From: Rhynchonema sp. JSB1_4 | Taxonomy: Eukaryota; Nematoda; Chromadorea; Monhysterida; Xyalidae | Direction: 5' to 3' | Length of the DNA stretch: 64,000 nucleotides | Assembly: GCA_030248065.1 (NCBI GenBank) | Contig: JASAMV010004469.1 | Location: 24,089-88,088 of the forward strand | Shown here: piece by piece, positions 36,451 through 51,063 of the stretch | Layout of the letters: every line of letters starts with the position of its first letter | How positions within the stretch are numbered: the first letter of the stretch is position 1 | Translations under genes and position numbers: made by a program | Notes under the pieces: generated by a model | What the model was told of the DNA's origin: nothing | Databases searched by the model: none | The model's input: only the letters and a program-made list of their open reading frames with translations

Positions 36451-38247
36451 ATGCATGTCGCTGCTAATAGCGGATACGCAGGTGTAGGTGTGTACCTGAT
36501 TTGGAGTGTTTTTATTTTGACGCGCGCAAATCAGAATCTGAAGATCGCTCCATCAAGTTGCACGGGATGCTGAAACGCACAACAAGCCGAACGAAGCCCA
36601 AAAAGGTTGCCCCGAGCTCTGTATGACCGTGTCATTGATATTTGGTGTTCGCGAGCACCTATGTACATCTAGGTTACGAGTTGCAATAAAACACGATCGT
36701 TTATTTTGTTCTCGTCAGTGACTGTTACGTGACATTGTGACCCTGTGTCGCACCACAGTAAGATGCAACATACTGCTTCGCGGATTATGGTTTTGCCCCA
36801 GTCGAAAGAGAAACAACCGCAAAATGCACAAAAAAAGTCCGCCCAGCGCGGTGAAATTTTCAAGGCGGTCGCGGCGCACCGTAATCATGTTCGGATCTCG
36901 ATGGGCATGGATTTCCTTGAAGTGAAATTTTGAAACACTATACCGTATGAATAACCGACATGGTGCACCTTCGACAGGCTGCTGTAAACATACTGTAGCT
37001 GGTTGATCGCGCACTGTGCGAGTTTTTGTCATCACTTGAGAATCCGCGAAAGTTGCAAAACCAGACTGATTCAACGAAGAACCCTCTTTAAAATGTAACA
37101 CAGAAAGTTGCTGCGCTGAAAAAACATGAGTTTGCTGCGAACCAAAACGGTGTTATTGTGACACAAATTGTCTAAAAATCGACTGCCTTACCCTTCCAAC
37201 GGGTTGAATAGCGCTGGGACAAAGGAAGATAGAAAATAAGTTGCAGTATGTTTTCCAGTTCCAGGGACGAAGTTCCAGTTCCATGAGGCTCTATATTGGA
37301 TGAGTGCAAAACCGTGGAACTCCTCCTGTACAGCACACGCACAGGCAACTGACACCTCATGCCCAGCAGTAGAGTCCGTTTTAATTGGAGGGCAAAAACA
37401 TACGTAGATATAACATGACTGAAAGCATAGTATTAAACAGCTTCAATGTTCCAATAATTCGTGATGACAAAAACAGCACACGGCCGGGACCAACCATCAA
37501 ACTATGGTACACTCCCATTATGATGACCACCAGCCCCCCAAACTTCCAAGTGGCCCTTGGACCGTGGACAAACAAAGCCAAGCGCAAGAAATATTTTGCA
37601 ACAATTTGTCTGCATGGTTTGTTCTTGGTTTTCTCAAAAATGCATGAGCTTTGATGATGAGTTGGTCTTGTTCACCCTGATTTTTAAAGGCACATAATGG
37701 GAGATATTCAGCAGAGCACATCCTTACCTCCAAGGAATATGTATGTACATCATATTTCCCACCCACAACACCGCCTTGAAAATCAGGGATTCGTCATCAA
37801 AAGTACCGGTCGGGCTTTTATTGAAACACAAATAATGAAATGTGGGGAACCTATTTTGTTCTTATCGGTGCGAACACATATCCTGTGTCCGTCAGAGTCG
37901 TAAAATGTAACAAAAACGAATGAGGATGTTCGCGTAACCGACGAAGGGGAATTATGACGAATATGGCTTTTTATATGAAAAAACTGGCGAAAAAATTGAT
38001 AGCCTGATGGGAGTGAGCGTGAAATGGCCGAACTGCCGTAAGCTTTGAGCGCGTGACGCACGAAAACAACAACAGTTGGCGTTGTTTTGCTATGCCATGG
38101 CGTGTGCGTGTGCGTTTTTTGGTTTTTGATTTTTTGGGAATGTACTGTCGCTAAATTTAGCATACCAAGACCATAAACTAAAGTCACGATTTTGCTGGTA
38201 TTGATATGCACATTTCATGAATGGGGTCTACGACTGTGGTGGTAGAT

Positions 38248-38520
38248 ATTGAAGTTATACTATGTACTTACACGGTTGGACTAAAGAAATTTTTTATTGT
38301 CGAACTTTTTTAAAGTGCACTTACTCAAAAATATTTTGCAAAAAATTTGACGTTTTCAATCCATCTTGTCTATTTTCGGGTTGTAGACAATGCAAGACAA
38401 GTTTTTGTTAGAATCGTACCGTATTTTGTGATAGCGTTGTGGCGCTAACTTCAGCCAACGTGAAAGTTGTTCCTTTGCACCAAGTGAACAACCTTTAGCC
38501 CAAATTTTTGGAGCCCGAAC
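38248..38520. repeat. Diverged relative of the TTAA palindrome element
   Basis: Contains GAAGTTATACTATG, GGTTGTAGACAATGCAAGAC, GTATTTTGTGATAGCGTTG and TTCAGCCAACGTGAAAGTTG, matching the 45784 element word by word, but it lacks clean ends. Confidence 0.5.
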
Positions 38521-40034
38521 AACAGCTAGAAAAACAGAGAAACACAATGTATGAGTGTCGTGTACGCTTGTCAATGTTCACAACACTGAACAAAGTAAAT
38601 TGCGCAGGATCACAAAACAGTTCTTGGAGGGCGAATGATTCAAAAAGTTCCTTGAAGCACATTATAGTACGTACATACATACATGTCGCGGTTCAACAGA
38701 ACAGGGCGCTTGAACCTCATAAACGTGAAGATCGCAAAATATGGCGGAAAGTTGCATTGTGGTTGCAATAAATCCAGCAGTCTCTGGAAAAGCAACCGCG
38801 GGCATGCATGTAAATCAGTGTGCCAACGCGCGCGCAGAGCAGTGTGCTTTTTGCCAACGTGTAACTCAAATTACTGTCAATTAATTTTGAGAGTTTTGTG
38901 TCGGCTTACACTTTTGCGGTCGCATGTCAGCAAGATGATACTGTACATACATATATGTATATTGTTATGATTAACAACGGACAAAACAATAATTGCAGAG
39001 TGTCAGTCAGTTTTGTCAGTTAGGGCCGGCCAGGTACTGTACAATGCAACCGACAGAAACTCACTTGGACTTTGTACACATGAGAATTATTGCGCATCAC
39101 TCGACATTTTTGGGCGGAGGTTTCCAAACATCGTTAGAGGCCGGTGTGTCCTCAAACAAAGTGACAAAGAACACCGATTGTGCTCGAAACGTCGGTGTTA
39201 ATAAATCAGCGATGTAAATCGGTCGACAAGATTCGTATCGTATAATCAAACAAGGTGGTACACACACTTTTCATGCTCTCTTGTCAATTTCAGTGATGCT
39301 GCGGTTGACTGGTCTCAACCAGACAATACTGAATGACATAATAGTTACAGCTCTCGCAACTCAACTGTCGTTGGGAAGTGCTCAGTGGCCGAGCATGGTG
39401 TCACGTGGGCTCGGTTTTTTTATTAACATTCCCAAAGCCTCGAAAGAAGCATGATGTGAAACATTACATTACGTGTTCCTTGCCTTTGCCTATCTAACAT
39501 AAACACAAAACAAACAAACACATAGGGGAAAGTGATCAGGGTGATGTTTCATGGAAATGTATATAATTCGAAAGGGCAAAGGGCTTGAAAAGGTCAAGGG
39601 CCAAGTTTATGTTAACGAAGTCAATGTGAAACCTCCAAAATCTGACATATGAGATGGCAAGAACACAAGAATATTGAAGATGGTCCAAAAGAGGAAATGA
39701 TTCGCCTGGTTCGCAAAGGAAAACTCATGTTCCTCATCCTTTAGTGATGGAACACGCGAGTAGGTTGAATAAACGACGACATTGTTCTCAAAGTACAGTA
39801 AGTGATTGCGAGCAAAACGGCACAAACATAGAAAAATCACATTTTACACAACAAAAAATAACAAACAGCAACGTGAAATATACAGCGGAAGTGTTCTGTC
39901 TGGAAAGTTGACCAGCTCAACGGCTTATATTCATGTCGGCAACTCAGATCGTCGACTTTCGTCGTCAACTCAGGCCGACGTCGTGTCAACTTCGCACGTC
40001 GCGATATTGTGCGTTACCAACAGTGTTGCGTAAA

Positions 40035-40219
40035 GGCAAACTATACCAACACGAGCCCGATTTCGAAGGTGGTGTGCCCACAAAACGATAAGAGAAAATT
40101 CTCGTGCTCCATTTTGTATTCTTCAACGTGTTACATTTCCCAAATCTGCAGCCAGGTCAGAATGTTTCACTACTATTCTGCCCAGCTGCGAAATCGAGCT
40201 CATGTTGGTGTAGTTTGCC
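40035..40219. mobile_element. MITE family 1, copy B
   Basis: GGCAAACTATACCAACACG to GTTGGTGTAGTTTGCC, 185 bp, inverted relative to copies A and C. It contains GAATGTTTCAC and GCTGCGAAATCGAGCTCATG. TAA/CTA flanks. Confidence 0.75.
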
Positions 40220-41155
40220 TCTAGGTTGCATTTCCGTTAATGTCATGCATACATATAGGTACTGCTCATGCCTCATTTGGGGCTGCTGTCGTCTGTGGTC
40301 ATACCTTCGTGGCATCAAAAACATAATATGCAACTCACGCGTGCTGTGCTGAGTTGACGACCAGAGTTGACGCTTTGAGTTAACGACTAAACAATTAGCC
40401 GCGGCTGAACGAATTGGTCTGTGGAAGTGCAATTTGCAATGAAAGATGTGTAACTTGTTCAATACGCCATATTGTTGAGAAGCAACCTCCCCAACAGTAC
40501 TAATGTGTGGTTGCCCACTTATATTTATGAGCACAACTACAGTATGTATACAGGGACGACAGGTCTTCCACACAAGCAACACTGTCATATCATATATGCT
40601 TTCGGTCTCTTCTTTCATTGGTATTCTCAATGTTGTAGAATCCTAAATGCATTGGGATATGTATGCAAGGGCCATGGCCATAAAGCATCCCCACATGTAG
40701 CTATTTTACCGACAACAGGTGTCTCGTGTGGGAGAGTTGCGAACCCCGCGCTGTTTAACGCCTCCCGCGCGCACGCCCGAACGAAGAAAAAAGCATGAAA
40801 AATGGCCCATTCGCCCCAAAAACACCAAGCACAAACTTGACGACATTTCATATGAGCTGTTTTTGGCGCGCCACGCACGAAACGCAACTAACGCTCGCTT
40901 CGGCATAATAAATTAAGCGAGATTATTCGTCGAGTGATGAATGCGCGTCCACTAGTCATAATTGTGCGACCATCAATTTTAACTGGTATTCTAGAATTTA
41001 TTGTGCACTCATTTTTGTGTATACCCAAGTTGTGGTGAAGTTGTCTTTCTTGAGCGGAATGATGAAAAGCGCTAAAATACATACATGTACATACAGTACA
41101 TACCACGTCTCTTACGGTGTTGTATCAGTATGTCCGAAAATGAAAGCAAAAACAT

Positions 41156-41324
41156 ATTCTGCGACTTTTTAGGCCCGGAACTTCAGGCCCGACCCTTTCA
41201 GGCCCAGTTTTTCAGGCCCGGCCGATTCAGGCCCGGCACATTTGGCCCATTTATTGGCTTAGGCTTCAGCCGGGCCTGAATGGCCGGGCCTGAACCTGTG
41301 CCCGGGAACTGAACCGTCGCATAA
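41156..41324. mobile_element. MITE family 3 (CAGGCCCG array), copy 2
   Basis: ATTCTGCGACTTTTTAGGCC to GAACTGAACCGTCGCATAAT, with the same internal TTCAGGCCCG units and TTGGCTTAGGCTTC core. A family 2 MITE begins at its last base, so one may have inserted at the edge of the other. Confidence 0.75.
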
Positions 41325-41567
41325 TATAGTAAATTTCCAAATTCGCTGTCGCACAGTAAAGTACGCCCCATAGTTAATGTCAGGTTCTAAACCCGAAAAT
41401 CAACTTGTGAAACATTCAGACAGCCAACGCACACGCAGCTTGCCAGCCAGCCATGCAGCTGCGCGCAATGTTTCAGAACCGCGCATGGTTAGCGTTCGGG
41501 TTTATAACTTGACATTAACTATGGGGCGTATTTTACTGTGCGGCAGCGAATTTGGAAATTTACTATA
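41325..41567. mobile_element. MITE family 2, copy 3
   Basis: TATAGTAAATTTCCAAATTC to GAATTTGGAAATTTACTATA. Both arms are intact, in the opposite internal order to copy 1 (loop reads GCAATGTTTCAGAACCGCGC). The best-preserved copy, with TA flanks. Confidence 0.82.
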
Positions 41568-43176
41568 CAAAAAAACAGCTTGCCGCGATTTGCCTACATG
41601 CATAGACCACACCAAACATTCAAATGAATCACAGGCGCTTTCACATTAGCGGTACACAGGACATCGGTTACAAAACAAAAAAAGCGGAGCCCAGCCCAAA
41701 CCTACAATGCCCAACTTTGTAACATTAGTGTGCGCGGTGATAAAAACACAACTGATATCTGTTCTGCTCGGAAAGTTTGGCGACTTAGTGTTGTGGTGAG
41801 GAATCTGGATTTCTTTGAGTATACAATGATCAGAATATTGGTGTTGCGTGTATAAACATAGCGCACATAATTCCCTTGTGTCTAAGTGCGCGTATAAACA
41901 TAGCGCAATGATTCTCCTCTTGTCCAAGTCCCTCCAGCGCAAAACTGAGTGACACAGTCCAAAAAGTGAAATGCCAAAAAAAGGACGGAGAATGATAAGA
42001 AAGTGCGTGCTTTTTAAGCTCTAGAAACAAAGAAAATGGCGATCTTTTTAAAAATTTAAAGAGACTTTCTTACTTTGGAGCAAGTTGCGGCTTTGAGAAA
42101 ACCGCGTCACTGCGTGCTTGTCTGTGTCTCCAAACGCACGGCACTAACATTTAAATAAGGCCGATCGTGCACGAATTTCTGAAAACCAAATCGAGAACGT
42201 CGGCAAAATGATGCAAACGAAAAACGTATGATTATCCATCAATGAAAGTTTTTGTTGATGAAAAAGTTTGCAAAGATAAGAAACGGTCAATCAGCACATT
42301 TTGTTTCCATTTCAGCGACGCCGTTGGTAAACACAAACTGGCTTGTTGTCAATCTGCGGGTTTTAGAGTTTTTTATGTTGCAATGTTTCGCTCAAACCGG
42401 CGGCTACAAGCGAGTGTAAGACTGAGCGAAAGCCAAAACCGAAAGCCTAAATGTAGGCATGAGCTATATAAGTTTACCATTTTTCCCTCTCACCGGCGCG
42501 GCGGTAGTCTGACAAGCGTTGATAAGATTAAAATATTTTATTGGCGATCTCAGAAATCAATTGAGAGCACAAATGCCTCGAAACTGTGTATTTTAGATAA
42601 TGACAAAATGAAAAGCAGTCGTCTTGCAGGTTGAATCAATAAAGGGACAACAACCTTTTCGAAATGAACAACTACTGTACCTAATGAAGCCAGCTCCGTT
42701 TTACGGTGTCCCCTCCATATGGTGACTGTGCATGATGACCGGCAGTTTAGTTCCCAATTTGCTACATACTTGCGTCTCATTAGCCCACCTACCCATGCAA
42801 TGAACATTCTAAAATAAATTGACGGGAAATGGTTTTTCTGGAAAAGTGAAGCAAAGCAGAATAAATTTCGGGTTCTGCGATCATATCACTACTATAAAGA
42901 GGGCAGACTGTACCAAAAATCATCCAGGTGGCCATCCGTAAATTTTTCGCACATGGCTGTTAGACAGATTGTAAAAACGCCAAAGTGACGCACTAAATCA
43001 AACGTAGCGGCATAGTTGGACACAAAAAGGCGTCGTTTCCGACACGCGTGCGCAGCAAAATCTGTTTTTCTTCAAATTGGAACGCCGTTTGAAAAGTTGG
43101 CGTCACTTGGCTTATTGTAAAGTAGTGAGTGCACAACGCTGCGTGATCCAAACTCTACAGCCACAAGATAACCTTA

Positions 43177-43467
43177 GGGCTCCACCAGATAGACCCGAAA
43201 CCCGAAACCCGAAACATAATTTTTTTCTATGTCGGGTTTCGGGTTTTGGAAAAAAAACCCGAAACACAAAGCATGACAATCGAAAATGTTTCGGTCTTGC
43301 CTCTTGTAGCTGACGTGCACAATTTATACCGTCAGTCGAAACATTTTCGATTATCATGCTTCGTGTTTCGGGTTTCGGGTTTTTTTCAAAACCCGAAACC
43401 CGAAACATGGACATAGAAAAAAATTTATATTTCGTGTTTCGGGTTTCGGGTCTATCTGGTGGAGCCC
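43177..43467. mobile_element. Harbinger-like MITE built of CCCGAAA units
   Basis: 291 bp from GGGCTCCACCAGATAGACCC to GGGTCTATCTGGTGGAGCCC, flanked by TTA on both sides (43174-43176, 43468-43470), as for PIF/Harbinger transposons. Each arm is an array of CCCGAAACCCGAAAC. The inner arms ATGACAATCGAAAATGTTTC and AAACATTTTCGATTATCATG also pair. Confidence 0.82.
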
Positions 43468-43665
43468 TTAGCATTATTGATGACAGTTCCGAAAGTTGGA
43501 CAGTCAGAAAACCGTTCCAGCCGTGCCATCAACAGGTTTACGGCGTAAGAGAAAGATAGTGTGAAAAGTCTGGCGCCGACCAGCTTTACAATATGCCAGG
43601 CCAATCCCTACCTGCTGCAGGATTATGTCATAACTCACAGTTTGCGCCAACTTATACTTTTCGGG

Positions 43666-43907
<242 letters not shown>

Positions 43908-45783
43908 TCCTCCGTTGCGTTAACTTGAAACGTTAAAAATGAAAAAAATCCATTTTTGTTGGAACGTGATTATTAGTCACACTAGAAGACCCCACAGTAT
44001 CAGGCGACGACTTGTTGAGAAGTTGGTCACAGTTCTTTTTTACTGTGTGTTCGTTCTGTTGAAAGGAGCGGCTGAACAATAGCTCCATAATAACACATAC
44101 CTAACCGACATTATCAGCCGGGTGTGGGGGTTGGGGACACGGGAGAGATGCGTAAGTTGTGCTACATAACAAAAGAAACGTTCGCCAGTGTACGTCATGC
44201 ACAATATTGCAAATTTAGGCAGATAGAAAAATATGCCAGCATGTGATTATCATCCGGGCTTATTGATGTGCGATCCACTCAGATCGCAGTCGGTCAGGAA
44301 TGTGAAAAAGACAAGAGCACGACGAATTCATATTCATGAAAATCTGTAAAGTTTGGACATCGCTTTCTGGGCTTGAACAGAAGTGAATAAGAGACGACAC
44401 ATATGTACATGCATCGCACATATGGCACGGATGAATGGATTGCAATCATCCCGCAGAAGTTCGCTCATCCAGAATTATGAGACGTCGAAAACTTGGTTGA
44501 ATAAAGCTGTCTTTTGGCCGCGGCGCATGCTTGACCGGGCAAATTTTCAAATAGCGTTTCAGGGCGCACGCAGCATGACATCAGCCACATGGTTTGTGGC
44601 AAGGTTTTGCAAAGTGTATTCACGGTCCGGTTATGTACATGGTATCGCCAGATTGCAACCGCATTGCCATATTGTATTATGCAAACTTACGGTTTTGCCG
44701 GAGGGGAACCTTTGAGCAAAACGATGAGCTTACACAAACGTTGTCAACAGTTGAATGGTTTTTAGAGACTTTTGACTTGACTTTTGGCATTACACCTTGA
44801 CACGACAAGGGCCATGAATATTGGCGGAAAATCAGACAAAACAAAATCTCACTGAACGCCTATTCATTCAGACAAAGCTGTTGCATCGTTTAGGGCTGGT
44901 TGCGAACGGACAAATGTCGCACTTGAAGATATGGCATAGAAGCATGTTGTGAGCAGCTGAAAGAAATGACAGCAGGCCCAAAAGTTTTAAGTACTGTATG
45001 ATTATGTTGGGCTGCCCGTGATCCCAATTCCTGACATCACCAAATCTACAGTTCTATGCCGCTTTTACAACTCGGACCTTATTATTAGACCGACTGATGT
45101 TTCAACAGGCATATACAATCTACATCACTGTCAGGCACGGTTGGTTGCGGAGTTTCCAATGGGTCGAATTCTCGAAAGCCCACGACGCGCAATGGTTGCG
45201 CGTAGCGAAATGGGATGCTCGAAACTCAAAGTTACGTGCTTTTTTGATGTGATAACTTGGTGCTTTTTCTGATTTTTTCGTCGTTACTTACAGATTACCG
45301 CCGAAGAAGTGCGCCAGTTGGGCACGAAATGTAAAATATCTGTGTACCTAATTTGAACTCACAAGGACAGCCTACATTAAACATGACTACATTGGGCGGC
45401 TACCACAGGACTATCGGGTTTCTTAAACAACCTATAAAGTATAGATGCAATTGCATAGCGCATTCCGATGGCACATTTGTATTGCACACCTGGGTTGCGC
45501 ACGTGCGGCAATCGTCGCGCGAAAGCGTTTTTGAGAATTCGGCCCAATGTGTCCCAAGCAAGCTGGGTCATAACCTGGGCGCATTCTGTAGGTATACATG
45601 TATAGCGACCGTTTGAATACCCGCCATCAGCGCAACGCATCAGTATTTCTGCAAAACATGCGGGTGAGAAAAATTCGTCGACACGAAAAACAATAAAGCG
45701 TCAACTGATCGTTGTTGTTTCTGGACTTTTGACACATTGACTTTCGTGCTGAAAACAGGTGCCACGCAATCGTGACGTATATC

Positions 45784-46015
45784 TTAAGGTGGAGTTATAC
45801 TTGTCCATTTTGGGCTTGTAGACAATGAGGACAAATTTTTGTTATAATCATATTTTGTGATAGAGCTGGAGCACTAATTTCAGCCAGCGTAAAAGTTGTT
45901 CATTTGGTGCAGGGGGTTGAAATTAGTGATCCAACGCTATCACAAAATATGATTCAAACAAAAATTTGTCCTCATTGTCTACAAGCCCAAAATGGACAAG
46001 TATAACTCCAGCTTA
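45784..46015. mobile_element. Near-perfect palindrome with TTAA ends (piggyBac-like MITE)
   Basis: TTAAGGTGGAGTTATACTTG at one end and CAAGTATAACTCCAGCTTAA at the other. The arms pair over most of the 232 bp, including GCTTGTAGACAATGAGGAC. TTAA is the target site of piggyBac transposons. The loop contains AGCGTAAAAGTTGTTCATTT, also seen near 21085. Confidence 0.78.
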
Positions 46016-48363
46016 AGTACATCGGTTGGTACTTCAGACCCTGCACGACTTTAAAAAAATATTGGCAGAAAACAGTGGGTTGGGCTTGTTTTGAGTTTTC
46101 AACGCACATGCAAACACCGGAGTATTCCATTTAAACCCCCTGCCCGAATAGAACCATTGAAGGCAGCTTAGGGATCGAACTGGACTTATTTTTCGAATCA
46201 GTGTGTTAGCAAATAAATGTCGTGCATTTAGGTTGTTTTCCGTTGTTTTACTTAGACGCTTAGATAAGGATGGTTATAATTACGTTCAAATATGGTCTAA
46301 GGTTGTCTCCCCTCGTCTAAAAAGTCACCTAGCTATACATATAGGTTGAAACGCCCAATATCCCAGTGGACCTTTTATTTTCCGAAGGCGGCGGCTGGAC
46401 TTTTTCCATCAATTTCCACTTAGAGCCCAGTGGGGCGTTAATTGGAAAACTGCGGCAACACACATAAGGGCGGAACGGATTGTTGTCGACGACTAAAAAG
46501 CTCCAAAAATGAGACTTCACGTTAAAGTGAGAAATAAATGAACACTTTTACATATTGTAAAGAGGGCGGTGTTGGGTTACAGACACGCGACAACGACGAT
46601 GATCAAAAACATAAAACAGTTGAGGCCATGTCGCTTAGCTTTTTTATGTTTCGGTTCGTAGTTATGCTCCAGAAGAAAGCTTGTCCGTCGGGGATAGTTT
46701 AGCCAAGAAAAAACAGCACACTTTCACTCTTGAAACTATTGCATCGGCTCATGTTGGAGGTTACACATGCGCGTGCGTACTGCACTGTATAATGTTTCAG
46801 ACTCAAAGTTTGAATTAATAGCGCTTTGTGTCGGCTAATTCTTCTTTTTTGTTTCGTTGGACAAAATATACTGCTGAGGTTCTTCGCTCTTTTTGCCCAT
46901 GCGGCAGATAACACCGATACAGGTGTCTTGGTCGCATCAGTAAAACACAAGTGGAATGGGCAGTTGAAAACCGCAATAAACACGGAACTATCGCGAAGAG
47001 CACGCGGTTATGATTGGTTATCGGTAACAACTATGGCAGTTTCGATAATTCCAATTGCATATTCACTTGCCTTGGACCCACCCTTCCGAGCAAATAACGA
47101 CAAAATGTGCACTGTTTTTTTTTTCACGCGAATGGCGCGAGACACCTTAAGAAAATGTTCCAGGCGAAAAAACACATAAAAGGCACTCGTCAGAGAGGCG
47201 AGGGACAAAAATGGCGAAGCGCGGGGAACAAGACTGCCCCTTTACGAATATCGGGCAACCCCCAGATTTTGGCAGCGCATTTCACAAATGTGTCGTATCT
47301 GAAACGTCGTGAAATATCAGGCCCAAGCCTGTAAGCTACTTAGTTCCCAATGTCGCATACATTTTCCGTCGCTCTTTCACCCACAACCAACAAAACCGAC
47401 ATGTTTGCACCGAAATCATTACAAAATGCTTTCATCCGCACAGACCAATCTGTCCGACCACCGTGAGTGGTGGAAAGACCACACACGTGAAGCATCAACC
47501 CCGGGTTCGGCCCGGGGTCAGCTGATGGATGAGCCTGAAGTGCTGTTGAAAGATTGTTGAAAACGAAGTGAAAGCAAAAAGTGGCCTTAGCTTTTCGAGA
47601 ATCACAGGGAGAAAATTTGGAGAAACCTAAAAGATTGATAATCAATAGTTGAGATTGCTTGTTGGCAGCAGTTTTTTGTTCACAAAGGATTTTGGAATGT
47701 ATACATGCGCTCCCCCATTATCATTACTAAAAGATTGACTGTCAAGTTTCGCATGATATAACGGAGTTCCTAACGAATTCAACTGCTGTGTTGTTCTGAA
47801 ACACAATGCAGTAGCTGCGTTTTAGTGCCAGCACAAAGTATACCCCCAAATGTGGCCCATGTTTTGAACATCCACTTTTGTGAGCCATGCAGGTATCAAT
47901 AATAGCTGCGTGCATTCAGCGACGTCTTGTGACCACGAATGGGACGATCACATACAGTTCCTGGACGGGACATCAGTATCGGTTGTCACCCAGGCCTGAA
48001 ATTATGTGGCCAGCACTTGCCCCCTCCCTAATTAAACCGTCGGACAGTTATATGTGAACAGTACACCTTCTTAGTGACCCATCAACCAACTCTGATGAAC
48101 AATCAAGACGCTCCATGTGTACATACAGTAGTACTCGCAGAATGCAGAAATAAACATGGCTAAGCTGAGGTCACAGGCATTTTTTTAAAAAAATGGAATA
48201 ATTTATTTATCTCATCGCCAAATGAGAACAATGTGCAGCATTGTGGAAAAGTAGTCCAGATCAGATACACATTCGGAAAGTTCTCCAAATAAGGAGGACC
48301 TCAATTTTGGGTTTACTGTCCGGCAGTCTCCGACGCACGATCCAGTACTATTTTGCAATGCAC

Positions 48364-48527
48364 TATTCCGCGACCTTTCAGGCCCGATCGTTTTAGGCCC
48401 AGTTTTTCAGGCCCGGCAGATTCAGGCCGAGCATATTTAACCCATTTATAGGCTTAGGCTTAGGCTTCAGCCGGGCCTGAATCGGCCGTGCCTGAACCTG
48501 TGCCCCGGGACTGAACCGTCGCACAAT
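48364..48527. mobile_element. MITE family 3 (CAGGCCCG array), copy 3
   Basis: ATTCCGCGACCTTTCAGGCC to GACTGAACCGTCGCACAAT, with a TTCAGGCCCGG array and ATAGGCTTAGGCTTAGGC in the core. Confidence 0.74.
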
Positions 48528-48927
48528 AGTAATGCACCCACCACTACTGCACGGTTACAGAAATGTGTGTACGAGAGCAACCATTTTATAAGAGAAACTT
48601 GGTTCTAATCACACCTCAAACATGCGTGCGCATATACGAAAACTGATAAGACGAAATTTACTATAGGTATACGTGTGCACGCGTGGAGACTACAAGTGAC
48701 GTCTAAGCGGCAGGAAAAAGAGAGGATATTAGGTCAGATTCGGCCTTAAAATTAAAAAAGCCTACAAATTCCACTGTTTTACATGAAAGAATTTATAAAC
48801 TACATATACAAGGCCCTGCGAAAAGCTTGTTCTTCAAAAGTATTCAGCTGTAGTTACCGGAAGGTTGGATTAAGCCCCATCCGAATAAGCCCCACCGGCT
48901 ATGGGTTTGATCTCAAAACAACGAGAG

Positions 48928-49130
48928 TTAGGCCGCTTTCACAATCATCCGGTTTCCGGAATCCGGTTTCCGGTTTCCGGAATTGGCTTCAAATCCGGTT
49001 TCCCTAAATGTTTTTTCCGGTTTCCGGTTTCCGGAAGTTGCTTTCACAATCATCCGGTTTCCGGTTTCCGGTTTTCGCCCTAATTCAAATCCGTTTTCCG
49101 GCGACCGGAAACCGGAAAAGGCCATTTAGA
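48928..49130. mobile_element. CCGGTTT-array element, copy 1
   Basis: Opens TTAGGCCGCTTTCACAATCA followed by many CCGGTTTCCGG units; TTTCACAATCATCCGG recurs inside. The right end was not resolved. A second, inverted copy is at 51064-51260. Confidence 0.65.
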
Positions 49131-51063
49131 ACCGGTTGTAATTTTTTATCCGGTTTTGGGTGCATAATGAGTTGTGGACGTCATGGGATGGACAAGTTTG
49201 CTTGTGTGATGACTTGTTCCTTGTGTCTGCACACAAGTAAATTATATGCTTATAATATTAACGAATATCACTGATGTACTGATGCATTCTAGCGGTATTT
49301 TCAGAAGGTTTGCAACGTGGCGTAAATATATTGAATAAATAGAGCTGAAAAAGGCCAACAGCCACGCTTTCAGACCCAAAAGAACTTTGAAGATCATGAA
49401 CACATCGCGCATGTTCATGTGCTGATGTGCAGTTGTTCCTGCGCTGAGTTGGTGGTACCATACCGCTATACCACATAACACAACCAAAGAATCTTTACTT
49501 CTGGATCTGGCACGCTCGTTTGTTCCTATAAGGTGACCTAAAAGTAGTCTTCCCAGACACAAATTTTGTCTGAAACCAGGGCCATTGAGCATTTTACTGC
49601 ACAGCGCACCTGCTTTCTGTTTCTGACAAACTGGATTTCGTATTAACAGTCGTAGGATGTCGATCGACATTGACAGAAAGCAGATTACACTCTCTTTTTT
49701 GGTGAAGATGTGAAAAATTGTTATTCATTTTGAAGCGTGCCGTAGCTGGCGAATGTTTCTGAACAAACCACATTACCAAGCGCAAGCAGTCATTGCACAT
49801 ACATTGCACAACATCAGTTTGATTTCTGTATTGTTATCATGCCCATTGCTGGCGGTTGCGCGGTCGCTTGTAATTCGTTGCTTGCTTATGTGATAAAAGC
49901 GTGCTATTGCTAAATTAACTCATCTAGTCCTCGCCTATTAAACAAGGTATACATACATGTATATTATTTAGTGGGTTCGTGACCACGAGGCAATGCTTTA
50001 GTGCTCATACACCATGTACCAGCAAAAATATGGGCACCACGTGCACCGGTGCACACAATATTCCTTCTGGTCTTGCACATTCGCCTGGAGATACCACCCT
50101 TATCGGACTCAAATTTTCTCAGGAATCCAGTAACGGCAACATTTTACTGTTTCTCATCTTTACTTTGTGAGAACTTGGCTTCATGAACGAGCAGTCATCT
50201 GAACTACTGTATGTGTATGATTTCACCAAGAACAGAGTCTCAGTCTCACAAATCAGTGTTTTCTGTTTGTATGTGAGCACAGAACAACAAAATATCATCC
50301 TTTAGTGACTATTATCACAATCATATCCCCAAATCTATGAGTGATGCGCGTTGTTTTCGAAGCTGCAGCACAGCTTGAAGTATAGGTATAACTGCATAGT
50401 GTTTGGCTGCAGAACTTATTTTGCGGTCATCATCATCTAAACTGTCTAACAGATGCTTTCAGGGGCTTTTCGATATTTAGCTGTCCCGACTTTCTTTTAA
50501 GTTACATCACGGTATTTTCAGAGGCTTTTCTGTGAATTAACGCCAACGCTAATTCTGCAAACTACATAGTTTTCAGGAGCTTATCTGTTTGGTTGGTTGA
50601 GCAATGAAAGTGTCTCAAATCTTGCACGCATGTGTACAGCAGCTAATTTTATCTGTTGCTTTTGTTGATATGGCTATCGTTTTGTCCCTGTGGTGTGAAT
50701 TGTCTATAAACCTCCGCATGAAGACAACTTCGGCATAATGTTGCCATGCTCAACAGCGCTGACCACACAATATAAACGCTCATAAAGCACATAACGTCAA
50801 ATACAGATAGAAAACTTTGAATGGTCAAAATAGATGCAGCTACACAATATACATATGTATACATAAGTTGTTTGTCCCATCGATGTCTCAAGAATATGTC
50901 GAACAATCTGTTGCCCAAAATTGGGCCTGCGGTCAAAATGCGGAGCTCCAAAAAACAGCAAAGTCTCCTTTTGTAACATGCACAGTGTGCGTTATGTATG
51001 TCTGGCCACCAGCTGGACAAGGAATGCGGTTGCCGTGTGTGATATATAACTTGTCAAACCGCG

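Noticed and set aside
40157..40630. 157-codon minus-strand frame
   Set aside because: Overlaps MITE family 1 copy B and has no domain.
41377..41649. 90-codon plus-strand frame
   Set aside because: Lies within a family 2 MITE; the same peptide appears on other copies (13839-14216).
43177..43467. Possible CRISPR-like repeat array
   Set aside because: The repeats form two inverted arms with TTA borders and no unique spacers, and the genome is eukaryotic.
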